Shown piece by piece: positions 1-7,322 of a stretch of 64,000 nucleotides of DNA; the stretch's first letter is position 1; each line of letters starts with the position of its first letter. Made by a program: the position numbers and the translations under genes. The stretch is taken from NCBI GenBank assembly GCA_032718475.1, contig JAUCBJ010007680.1, positions 62,001 to 126,000 on the forward strand. The letters run 5' to 3'. Below the pieces are notes generated by a model. The model was not told the origin of the DNA and did not search any database. It was given only the letters and a program-made list of their open reading frames with translations. The DNA comes from Nemertoderma westbladi (lineage: Eukaryota; Xenacoelomorpha; Nemertodermatida; Nemertodermatidae).

Positions 1-1333
1 TTTCAGATGGTAGCTTCTCAACTTGACTTTTTCCTCGATAACAAGCAAGACGGTGACGTTCTAGAACATCATTGGTGTAGAAAGGCGCCAAACACCGTTC
101 ACAATATTTCCTACCTCCAATATGCTTACCTCTTGTATTCATCATCCGATTCAAGTTAGTTATGCAAACATAATGGGATTGTTTTGATTTATTCTTATTT
201 TTTACAAGTAATATATTCAATAACTCTTTATCTGGAGTGATTTTACTAAATGGTGCCTGTCTTAATATAGATACTCGATTGTTGTCGTAGAGTAATAAAT
301 TAATTATATATGCTGAATTCTGTTTTTCAAAAAGTTTAATTGCAAGCGGCCATTCTGTTGGATAATCTTTGTTCCCATTGTCAAAAATAAAATGATTCAT
401 GTAATCTGCGTACTGCGAAGTACGATATTTGTGATCTTTCACTTTGCTACTAAATTTTGCGGCTATAATTGCCCATTTAAAACAGTCATTATCAGCCGTT
501 TGTATATTTATAACACATTGTTTACCTGATAGAGCCTTAGGTAACTCCATATAACCGTGTCCCTTATATAGTAACGATCTACACTTGGATTCAGCTACTT
601 TAATTTCAACCCTTAATAAAGATTTAACGCGCCACCCTGAGCCACGAGTGTTAAACATGGCTATTTTTTGCATTAATTTTTCTAGTACATACTCAAACCA
701 TGTGTCAAAACTTTCATGTGAATCTACGGTATTAACTGCACCACCTGAAGAACTAAAATAGAAAGCTTCTTCTTGATCACCTTCTGAAAAATGTGATCGA
801 TACATGAGTACATTCACACCTAGCCAGGGTCTAAGTACATTCATTTCGCTAAGTTTTCCTAATAATAACGTTTTGATGTGTGGTAGAATATGAACTATCG
901 ATGAATGAATATCAGGAAAATCTTCATCATTTGGAAGATTGTAAACATAGATTTCTAAACGGTTATCGTGTGCGGCTCGTTCGAGGCTAAAAATTGATGG
1001 ACCTTGACCAGATTTCAGTCTTTTTCTAGATGCGACAGTATTGTTTTGGTTCCGTTGTGGTCTAACATGATAATAACGTTGGTGACAGTCGTGACGTAAA
1101 TAATTCTCATATAAATACTCTTTATTACAAGTCGGGCAAGTTTTTTCATACACGCAAAACTTCATTTCTTTACATCCCGTAGTTGTTTCATGTCGTTTGC
1201 ATATTTCTTCACGTGAACATTTCACTCGACAATTAAAACAATTGTATTCTTCAAAATGAGATTTCACATGTGTTAAATAATTTCGTTTAGAAATTTGAAG
1301 AGGACAAAATGGACATTTCAATTGTTTATCCAT
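1..1333 (-). CDS. N-terminal part of a Polinton/Maverick-type family B DNA polymerase polyprotein (runs off left edge)
   Basis: A reading frame starts at the ATG at 1333 and is open for 444 codons to the window edge, so its C-terminal part is missing here. The N-terminus has Cys/His clusters of zinc-finger type (CPFC near residue 8, CPTC near residue 66). The middle holds a GSGW motif and a stretch reading CVINIQTADNDCFKWAII, followed near the end by a C2H2-like YCERCLAPF...H segment. I recognise this order as the N-terminal region that precedes the exonuclease and polymerase domains in Polinton/Maverick-like protein-primed DNA polymerases found in arthropod and cnidarian genomes. The polymerase motifs themselves would lie left of base 1 and are not seen. 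The frame is intact and intronless, unlike the decayed elements elsewhere in the window. Family call is from memory of the motif set. Confidence 0.72.
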   Translation of the reverse strand, partial: MDKQLKCPFCPLQISKRNYLTHVKSHFEEYNCFNCRVKCSREEICKRHETTTGCKEMKFCVYEKTCPTCNKEYLYENYLRHDCHQRYYHVRPQRNQNNTVASRKRLKSGQGPSIFSLERAAHDNRLEIYVYNLPNDEDFPDIHSSIVHILPHIKTLLLGKLSEMNVLRPWLGVNVLMYRSHFSEGDQEEAFYFSSSGGAVNTVDSHESFDTWFEYVLEKLMQKIAMFNTRGSGWRVKSLLRVEIKVAESKCRSLLYKGHGYMELPKALSGKQCVINIQTADNDCFKWAIIAAKFSSKVKDHKYRTSQYADYMNHFIFDNGNKDYPTEWPLAIKLFEKQNSAYIINLLLYDNNRVSILRQAPFSKITPDKELLNILLVKNKNKSKQSHYVCITNLNRMMNTRGKHIGGRKYCERCLAPFYTNDVLERHRLACYRGKSQVEKLPSE

Positions 1334-1883
1334 CTCTTTATTATCCTAAAAACAATTTAAAATTAATATGAATATTGTTATATATATAATCAAAAAAAAT
1401 TCATAAGCTACTCAACACAAATAAAATATAATATCTAAACTTTAATTAATTTAATATTTTCAGAATGAGCTCGATTGAATCAGTTGAGCTCTTTATATAT
1501 ATATTTCAAGTTTCTACTTATACCAACCAATCATAAATAACAGTTACATTGGAAACTAATATCATAAATAAAGTTGCTTTTACAACTGAATTCTTTATAA
1601 TAAAATCAAGTATAAACCAAGATGTACATAATACGTTTTTAATTTTCATTGATAAAAGTAGGTTTTACATGCTAATGTTTTATTATGGTGGTGTAAACTC
1701 ACGCATATTTACATGGGAATGTTTTATACCTAATCCCGTGCTCACATTAAACTATCACCAATATTTACTCAATAAAGTCACCTTTACATGCAAATACTTT
1801 ATAATAATCACGCTTTGTGATAAAAAGTTACCTTTACAAGTTAGTGTGAAACTGAAAAAGAAAAGTCTCTAGTTAATAATAAA
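1334..1883. other. AT-rich spacer with degenerate repeats and a TATA-like run
   Basis: This stretch separates the two minus-strand genes. At 1491-1505 is an A/T run reading atatatatataa on the minus strand, placed to act as a TATA element about 160 bases upstream of the polymerase ATG. Two GAGCTC palindromes flank a 13-base spacer just next to it (about 1468-1492). From about 1560 to 1840 a motif resembling ttacatgcaaatactttata recurs four or five times in degenerate form. A 107-codon plus-strand frame here is made of these repeats and is not accepted as a gene. Confidence 0.4.
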
Positions 1884-2930
1884 TCAATCTGATACTGTTT
1901 TTATATGTTCCTTATTGTAATCTGCTACCTCTTCACTTGCTTTTGTAACTTTTATTTTCGTTGTAGGTATAGAATCATTGTTGGGAATGGAAGATGTTTG
2001 AGATGTAGATCTGCGCTTTCTATCACTCGAGGTCTCTTCGATGTATGTCTTTGGATTAAATGTGGATGAAACTACTTCTGGAAATGACTTATTAACCTTA
2101 AACTTACAAGTTGGTGGATATAGAATCGCGAAACCGTCTGCTATATCAGTTGATGAAACCTTTAACATCATATCGTAGAGAAACTCTATATATGGTATGT
2201 CTTTATCGTAATGTAACTGTAAATATTTGCTTTCCTTGTCTGTAATAATTACTTTTTTTTCTTGTACATTTATTTTTACTTTAAGTCGGTCAGATAAAGC
2301 TACTTTATCGTCCGTATCTAGCTCTGAAAAGACACCTTCGTTACTAATTTCATAATTCCATTCATACCACAATGAATTTACTTCCGATGCTGTTAAGTTA
2401 AACCCATTATAATACCTAAGACCAATAGCGTCAGAATATCTAGCTGAAATCTCCCATAGTCCCATATAAGTCGCTCCTTTATATTTGCTTACAAAACCAA
2501 CAAAAGATGGGTTGGTTAAATTAACAACAGAACACTGATTTATTATTTCGAGTGGTGGTGATAACAATTCTAATATTTCTGTCTTACTCTGAAGCAATAA
2601 ATTAATGAGTGATTTGTTTAGAATTTGACATTTGCCTTGCTTCTGAATATATACGTTTTCAGTAATAACACAGGTTGAAATATTTAACTTTCCTCTTGTA
2701 AATTCTATATTAGGATAAATATTACCTCTTGAAACTGGTGATTCCTTTTGTCGGTTGATTAATATTTCTAAGACGTCTAGAAGGTAGAGTGTATCCAGGT
2801 AAGAGAAGCACGTTGTTACATTGCTATCGCTTGAGAGTAATATAAAGTACTTGCCATAAACAATACTACAGGTATATTTATTAAATGTAAATTTCCAGGT
2901 ATTGCTTGAAGTTTTTTTAAATAAATCCAT
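1884..2930 (-). CDS. Hypothetical protein paired with the polymerase fragment (possible PC4-like segment)
   Basis: A complete intronless frame of 348 residues starts at the ATG at 2930 and ends in TGA at 1884. It lies in the same orientation and upstream of the polymerase fragment, 550 bp away, so the two probably belong to one element. I do not recognise the full protein. Residues about 145-195 read SKYKGATYMGLWEI ... GFNLTASEVNSLW, which resembles the core of PC4/p15 single-strand DNA-binding domains (KYKG-strand, then G-x-LT-x-x-E-W-x-x-L). This is a weak by-eye resemblance. The last 50 residues are Ser/Thr/Lys-rich and contain a basic DRKRR cluster that could be a nuclear signal. No signal peptide or membrane segment is visible. 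Confidence 0.6.
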   Translation of the reverse strand: MDLFKKTSSNTWKFTFNKYTCSIVYGKYFILLSSDSNVTTCFSYLDTLYLLDVLEILINRQKESPVSRGNIYPNIEFTRGKLNISTCVITENVYIQKQGKCQILNKSLINLLLQSKTEILELLSPPLEIINQCSVVNLTNPSFVGFVSKYKGATYMGLWEISARYSDAIGLRYYNGFNLTASEVNSLWYEWNYEISNEGVFSELDTDDKVALSDRLKVKINVQEKKVIITDKESKYLQLHYDKDIPYIEFLYDMMLKVSSTDIADGFAILYPPTCKFKVNKSFPEVVSSTFNPKTYIEETSSDRKRRSTSQTSSIPNNDSIPTTKIKVTKASEEVADYNKEHIKTVSD

Positions 2931-3795
2931 AATTAGAATGAAAACTATTTTGAAAAATAAAAACTAAATAAATGATTATTAGAATGTAAAACATCGGTTT
3001 ATATGCTTGCTTTAATAAAACAGAGTGACTTACAGTGAGGAATATAGTTGCTTCGTGTAACAGATGCAACGTGTACAGCTAAATTTATTACATTAGCGTG
3101 AGTTAGAGAGTGAAATAGCAGTAACGTGTAACAGATGCAACGTGATCAATGCTAGCCCTGTCATTCTAACTTATATTCAACTTAGTTGATCGACCAGTTA
3201 CATCGATAAAAGAAATCGATTATTATTAATAGTCGAATTAATGTATTCTACGCTATAGTAATTATGTTAAGGAACTAGAAGCTATTTATAAACATCTGCT
3301 ACCAGTGATGAAGATGAAGAATTCAATGACTATGGTATAACTCAGATATTTATCGCCTTTTTCTCTCGAGGTTGGATGGAAGAGTGATTGGTGAGTTGTG
3401 AGGAGTTATATCGGTCCCGGGTTCGAATCCTGTTGAATATTTTGTTATCTGAAAAATTGCAAAATTAAATTTAGTTACTAGTGAAAAATAACGATTTGAA
3501 AAATAGTAGAAGTTACCTGATGCTAAGTGTAGACACCCGAACACCTGTAAAATAAAGGTTGGTGATTGGATGCAGTACTAGCGTTGGGTGACTAATAACG
3601 CCTCTAGCGGAATAAGCGGGAACTTGAGAAGTTACCATGGTTACGGATGAAATGCTGACATCTGATTGGTTGAAATAATAACGACCACTGCAAAAGGTTG
3701 AAATGGTGGCTTCTGATTGGATGCAGTACTAGAAATGGATGGTAATGATGGGCTACGGGTGACCATGGCGCCGGGTCACAGTATTGTATACTACT
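2931..3795. other. Spacer upstream of the 348-residue gene and left of the LTR element
   Basis: No gene is seen. A 17-base word, gtaacagatgcaacgtg, occurs twice (3056-3072 and 3126-3142) upstream of the minus-strand gene. A tRNA-type B-box lies near 3420. The word tgattggatgcagtactag occurs at about 3563 and 3713. The word tctgattggttg at 3661-3672 is the exact reverse complement of bases 3801-3812 inside the LTR that follows. Confidence 0.5.
3365..3440 (+). repeat. Possible tRNA-derived SINE head
   Basis: GGTTCGAATCC at 3420-3430 is a perfect pol III B-box, inside cccgggttcgaatcctg, which is typical of tRNA-derived SINEs. The A-box expected about 45 bases upstream is poor (tggatggaagag), and no full cloverleaf can be drawn, so this is a SINE relic rather than a working tRNA. 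Confidence 0.3.
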
Positions 3796-4122
3796 GGTAT
3801 CAACCAATCAGAGGGGGGAAAGGCATCGATTAGGTAGAGTAACAAGGCCAACCCGTGCAATATAGCCAGTTGGCAGTAATCATTTCATTCAGTTATCTCA
3901 GTATCATATTGGTGCTAGTTAGGTTAGATAGTTTAGCTAGGGAAGGACCGGGACTTTAGTTACTGTATCCCGCCTTCCGTGTACGACAATCCATATCTAT
4001 ATCTATATCTTTATACCAGTTATTATACACAACGAACGACACGAACTCATTTACTTTCACACACGGCGGGGACGCGTAAACTAACACCGGATAAACCGGG
4101 ATCCTTCCTGGATCCCGTCACA
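3796..4122 (+). repeat. 5' LTR, lacking its first 199 bases
   Basis: Matches the last 327 bases of the 3' LTR with two substitutions (3860 A/G and 3964 T/C) and ends in gtcaca like the 3' copy. The sequence left of 3796 does not match the start of the 3' LTR, so the outer U3 part has been lost or replaced. The junction lies next to a 12-base inverted repeat (3661-3672 against 3801-3812). It contains CCAAT-type words (accaatcag) and a repeated atatct run with ctttata near 4010 that could be a TATA element. Confidence 0.9.
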
Positions 4123-4222
4123 GTAACTAAACCCTTCGGTAGCTAGTTAAATCGGAGCTGCCGCCCTAGATAAACGTAGCGAGTACCATCGACTACCAGC
4201 CACCAATCTAGAGATAAAGGAG

Positions 4223-4738
4223 ATGAGTCGGTCAGGTGAGACAACGCCGACGCGGACCCCAGACGAAGAATTAACGATCCGCGAGGCCGCAACCAGGCGG
4301 TACAGACCCACAACGCCGGACCCATCGATAACGGGTCATCAGGCAGCTCAGGATGAGGGGGCCGCCTGGAACCCGAGGTCGAGCCGAGAGAAGGAGACGG
4401 AGACGAGTCGACACGAGACACGGATGTCGGTATCGATGTCGCCGGCCAGCCACAGGCCGAAAGCGACGAGCGGCCCACCGAAACGGCGACGGTGGGGCCG
4501 ACGGTACGACGCTGGACCCGAAGAGACGGAGGAGATGTCGGTACCGATGTCGCCGGCCAGCCACAGGCCGAGGGCGACGAGCGGCCCACCGAAACGGCGA
4601 CGGTGGGGCCCACGGTATGACGCCGGACCCGGAGAGACGGAAGAGAGATCGGCGACGAGGACGTCGGGGTTTCTGAGCGACTTCGACGGGCCTACAACGC
4701 GACCCGGAGACTACTGGAGGAGGCCAGAAGAGGGGTGA
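4223..4738 (+). CDS. Start of the Gag-like region, reading frame 2 (171 codons)
   Basis: The first good ATG after the LTR opens a 171-codon frame ending in TGA at 4738. The product is Arg/Pro/Ser-rich and disordered in appearance. Bases 4424-4534 and 4535-4645 are a 111-bp tandem duplication (37 codons), about 93% identical. Another frame of the same DNA (frame 1) reads into the clearly coding segment that follows, but lacks an ATG and has TGA at 4237, 4354 and 4618. At 4618 the sister repeat has CGA, so that stop arose by a C-to-T change at a CpG. Substitutions between the repeat copies are equally synonymous in both frames, so which frame is native is undecided. It could be a start segment joined to frame 1 by frameshifting or splicing, or a chance open frame. 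Confidence 0.4.
   Translation: MSRSGETTPTRTPDEELTIREAATRRYRPTTPDPSITGHQAAQDEGAAWNPRSSREKETETSRHETRMSVSMSPASHRPKATSGPPKRRRWGRRYDAGPEETEEMSVPMSPASHRPRATSGPPKRRRWGPRYDAGPGETEERSATRTSGFLSDFDGPTTRPGDYWRRPEEG
4424..4645 (+). repeat. 111-bp tandem duplication, two copies
   Basis: Copy 1 begins at 4424 and copy 2 at 4535, both with atgtcggta. They differ at about eight positions, including the CGA/TGA difference at 4618. The length is a multiple of three, so the duplication kept the reading frame. Confidence 0.85.
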
Positions 4739-5769
4739 CGATAGACAAGGTAAAACTAAAGAAAGGACTAGGTGAGTCGAATAAACATTTTAATTATCTA
4801 ATGCGCTTCGGGCAAAGAGAACTGGCAAAGGAGAGAGCGAGAGGGGTTGCCGAGGAACTGTATGACTTGTGGCGGTGTAGGGGTATGGAACCTAGCGTAG
4901 TGTACGTAGGGCCATACTTAGTCGATGCCCGGGGATTAAAATTAGTGGGTTGGGAGAGACCTGAGGGGGGCGAATCCGAGGTTAACCCCGAGGATTCGGC
5001 CTCGTCGGTCGGAGGAAGTTCCGGGATGCGGGGGAAAGTCAGTAGGTCGGGAAGGCGGAGGGAGTCCGTCGTAACCGATAAGTCTGCTACATCCTCCGCG
5101 AAAGAAAGACGGGTGAGAGAGATAGATGCCGCGTACCATCTCAACCTGATAGCACAAGGTCAAAGGGAAATAGATAAACGGTTAGAGGAGGGAAGAATGA
5201 TGCTAGAGAGGGAAACGGCATTGATTAGAGAAACCGGAGAGAAGGCCGAAAGGGCCGTGAGAAGCCTTAGGGAGTGTGAGGAAATAGAGAGAAAGGAACA
5301 AGAGGAGCGTGTGGCGGAACGCAAGGAGCGTGTGGCGAGAAAGGAGGCGGAACGCAAGGAGCGTGAGGCGAGAGAGGAGGCGGAACGTAAGGAGCATGAG
5401 GCGAGAGAGGAAAAGGAACGCAAGGAGCGTGAGGCAAGGCGACGGGAGGGAGTTAGGAGAGTGGCAGAGTTGGCCGAACGGAGCGAACGGGAGTGTAGGG
5501 AGAGAATGGCAAGGGAGGAGTACGAGCGAAAAGAATTAGAGAGACGCCAAAGTGAGCTTATGGAGCATAAGATTAGACGCACGCGCGAGCTGCAACTGGC
5601 GCGGGCGGGGGCGTCTGAAAGCGGGGCCGGCTCGAGTATTTTTGAGGAGCCGGGGGCTGTGGATACATTTATTAATACCCCACTTACAGGGACCGCACGA
5701 CAGACCCAAAACTGGTGTGACCGTACGGGCGGGGGGGGGGGGGGGGTAATAACTATAATGCTACAGTAG
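4621..5769 (+). CDS. Gag-like coiled-coil segment of the BEL element, frame 1
   Basis: Frame 1 is open from the TGA at 4618 to 5769 and looks coding throughout. It begins with helical sequence (SERLRRAYNATRRLLEEA), then a compact domain around HFNYLMRFGQRELAKERA, a Ser-rich linker, and a long charged coiled coil built of repeated ERKEREAREEAERKE-type blocks at 5270-5580. There is no ATG at the upstream end. The GTG at 4735 has no meaning in an animal mRNA, so translation must enter from upstream or at the in-frame ATG at 4801. Coding character ends at a run of 16 G at 5731-5746, after which the next segment is in another frame. Function is inferred only as a Gag or structural extension; I know no named family for it. 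Confidence 0.6.
   Translation, partial: RRTRRDGREIGDEDVGVSERLRRAYNATRRLLEEARRGVTIDKVKLKKGLGESNKHFNYLMRFGQRELAKERARGVAEELYDLWRCRGMEPSVVYVGPYLVDARGLKLVGWERPEGGESEVNPEDSASSVGGSSGMRGKVSRSGRRRESVVTDKSATSSAKERRVREIDAAYHLNLIAQGQREIDKRLEEGRMMLERETALIRETGEKAERAVRSLRECEEIERKEQEERVAERKERVARKEAERKEREAREEAERKEHEAREEKERKEREARRREGVRRVAELAERSERECRERMAREEYERKELERRQSELMEHKIRRTRELQLARAGASESGAGSSIFEEPGAVDTFINTPLTGTARQTQNWCDRTGGGGGGVITIMLQ
5731..5746 (+). other. Run of 16 G at a frame change
   Basis: Coding sequence lies in frame 1 before the run and frame 0 after it. Such a run is prone to replication slippage and also to sequencing error. A programmed shift is possible but unproven. Confidence 0.7.
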
Positions 5770-6500
5770 ACGTCGTTAATATTAATAGTACCGTATGGGA
5801 TAACTCTAACCAAACCTTTATTGCAGAAAATAATACTTTACCTAGTAGCAGTAATTTAAATTTAAATACAAATAATAATTTCAATTTGAACGTGCAAAAT
5901 AATCCGAATAGTAATTTAGATTTAGAGAATAATAATAATTCAAATAATTTAAATAATGATCCAAGCCCGAATTTACAAAATAATTCAAATAATTTAAATA
6001 ATGATCCAAGCCCGAATTTACAAAATAATTCAAATGATTTTGTTTCAAACGAACAAATTAATTCCGTTTCCGATATGGGTGCTATTAACGTAAACATGTC
6101 GGGCGTGTATGGCCAGGCAGACGGAGGCCTGGTAGGCCGTATAGTTGGTAGGCAGGGAGTGACTGGGTTGGGTAGACCCAGTGAGGGCCTGGTAGGCCAC
6201 GTAATTGATAGGCAGGGAGTGGCTGGGTCGGGTAGACCCAGCGAGGGCCTGGTAGGCCACGTAGTTGGTAGGCAGGGAGTAGAGGGCCTGGTAGGCCACG
6301 TGATAGCAGAGGGAGAGGCGGGGGTGAATAGACCCGACCGCGGCAGGGTTGATGTGTCGACTAGAGAGGGATATAGTAGCGGGGTGAGGGATAGCAAAAT
6401 TAGATGTGGCGAGTGGGGGGGGGGGGCTACGAGAGCCCCACAACAGCGAGTTAGCGGCGAAAGGGGGGGCAGAGAGTGCTCCGCAGCCGTCAGCGGATAA
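5742..6500 (+). CDS. Gag-like Asn-rich and Gly-Leu-Val repeat segment, frame 0
   Basis: Frame 0 is open from the poly-G run to TAA at 6500. The first part is Asn-rich low complexity (for example NNNNSNNLNNDPSPNLQNN), with a 48-bp block given twice near 5945-6035. The second part has a 20-residue repeat containing EGLVGHVIDRQGVAGSGRPS, encoded by 60-bp units beginning at 6126, 6186 and 6246, with a shorter unit at 6285. Each unit starts with ggcctggtaggcc, an inverted repeat. The frame has no early ATG, as expected for a continuation of the previous segment. After the 12-G run at 6415-6426 the coding character passes to frame 1. Function unknown; the composition suggests a disordered structural region. 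Confidence 0.5.
   Translation, partial: GGNNYNATVDVVNINSTVWDNSNQTFIAENNTLPSSSNLNLNTNNNFNLNVQNNPNSNLDLENNNNSNNLNNDPSPNLQNNSNNLNNDPSPNLQNNSNDFVSNEQINSVSDMGAINVNMSGVYGQADGGLVGRIVGRQGVTGLGRPSEGLVGHVIDRQGVAGSGRPSEGLVGHVVGRQGVEGLVGHVIAEGEAGVNRPDRGRVDVSTREGYSSGVRDSKIRCGEWGGGATRAPQQRVSGERGGRECSAAVSG
6126..6310 (+). repeat. 60-bp tandem repeats in the Gag-like region
   Basis: Units begin with ggcctggtaggcc at 6126, 6186, 6246 and 6285. The first three are spaced exactly 60 bp and the last spacing is 39 bp. Both lengths are multiples of three, so the repeat kept the frame. Confidence 0.8.
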
Positions 6501-6981
6501 TACGCGGGCCAAAATAGGTAAACCGCAACACCCGGCGACAGAAAACAATAGGGGGATTGCGAGTATCCCCAGCGGCGTGCGACCGAGCAGAGAGAGACAG
6601 GTTGACGTCGTAAGGGGGCGGACGAAGCGTCGAGCCCGATCAGAAGAGGGAAGAAGAACAGTGGGGTTTAACCGGGAGGTTGACGAGAGATCTCACGAGC
6701 GGGAACACTCCACTGAAAGGAGAAGAAGAGAAGACAGTAGTAGAAGTATCGCCGCGAACGATAGAAGAACGAGGACGGATAGCGAGCCGTCGGTAGTCGA
6801 GATGAGAACAGAGAGTCAGTGGGGTCGGACTCCGGGAGATTGCCGTCGCCCCGGAGAGATGCGACCTGGTGAGGTGCATTACGCGCCGATGGAGGGGTAC
6901 GCGATGTACCGGTACGAAGACGAGAACAGTAGAGAGGGGGGTCGAAGAGAAACTTTCCGACGGAATACACCTACCGATTGA
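6406..6981 (+). CDS. Gag-like Arg-rich segment, frame 1
   Basis: After a run of 12 G (6415-6426) the plausible coding frame is frame 1, open to TGA at 6979. The product is very basic, with RERQVDVVRGRTKRRARSEE and HSTERRRREDSSRS blocks, and ends in a Tyr/Glu-rich stretch (APMEGYAMYRYEDENSRE). The basic blocks could bind RNA, which would suit a Gag protein, but no domain is recognisable. Frame 1 continues with coding-like sequence beyond the TGA to about 7100, so this stop may be a mutation. There is no ATG at the entry; it is read here as part of a broken longer frame. Confidence 0.45.
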   Translation: MASGGGGLREPHNSELAAKGGAESAPQPSADNTRAKIGKPQHPATENNRGIASIPSGVRPSRERQVDVVRGRTKRRARSEEGRRTVGFNREVDERSHEREHSTERRRREDSSRSIAANDRRTRTDSEPSVVEMRTESQWGRTPGDCRRPGEMRPGEVHYAPMEGYAMYRYEDENSREGGRRETFRRNTPTD

Positions 6982-7322
6982 GAGTACGGTAGCCACGGGG
7001 AGGACTATTCGAGAAGAATAAACTTCGATCCCGAGCGACACATGCAAACTGTAGGACATACTGTAGGCCTTACTGCACATCCAAAGGCCATACTGACAGA
7101 GGATAGCGCGGACAATGGGATTAAACCCGGAAGTCGCGGAATACATACCGGCGGGTAGGCCAGAAGCTGATAGGCCTATACCGGTACCAGTACAGCAGTA
7201 TGACTACAGCATGCAGGGACATAACATATACCCAGGGGAGGGGGGAATTATTGCGGATAGGTGTATGGGCCCCAACATATTAACATCAACCCCAGTACCA
7301 AACATACCGGTGGGGGGGGGGG
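6982..7322 (+). CDS. Last Gag-like linking segment, frame uncertain
   Basis: Frame 1 is coding-like from 6982 to about 7100 and stops at 7156. Frame 2 has an 84-codon ORF (7115-7369, beginning MGLNPEVAEYIPAGRPEADR) that carries the coding character up to a run of 11 G at 7312-7322. Beyond that run the gag-pol ORF is in frame 1. The segment is Pro/Gln/Tyr-rich. The exact point where frames change between 7094 and 7160 cannot be told by eye. Confidence 0.35.

Noticed and set aside
1549-1872. 107-codon plus-strand frame
   Set aside because: It is built from degenerate AT-rich repeats, starts without an ATG in good context and has no protein character.
4123-4222. tRNA primer-binding site after the 5' LTR
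   Set aside because: The bases directly after the LTR match no tRNA 3' end that I can name, so no call is made.
4143-4613. 156-codon minus-strand frame across the start of Gag
   Set aside because: It is antisense to the element, and its long open length comes from high GC and the 111-bp duplication.
5160-5813. 217-codon minus-strand frame rich in Ser and Leu
   Set aside because: Mirror image of the Glu/Arg coiled-coil coding sequence on the plus strand.
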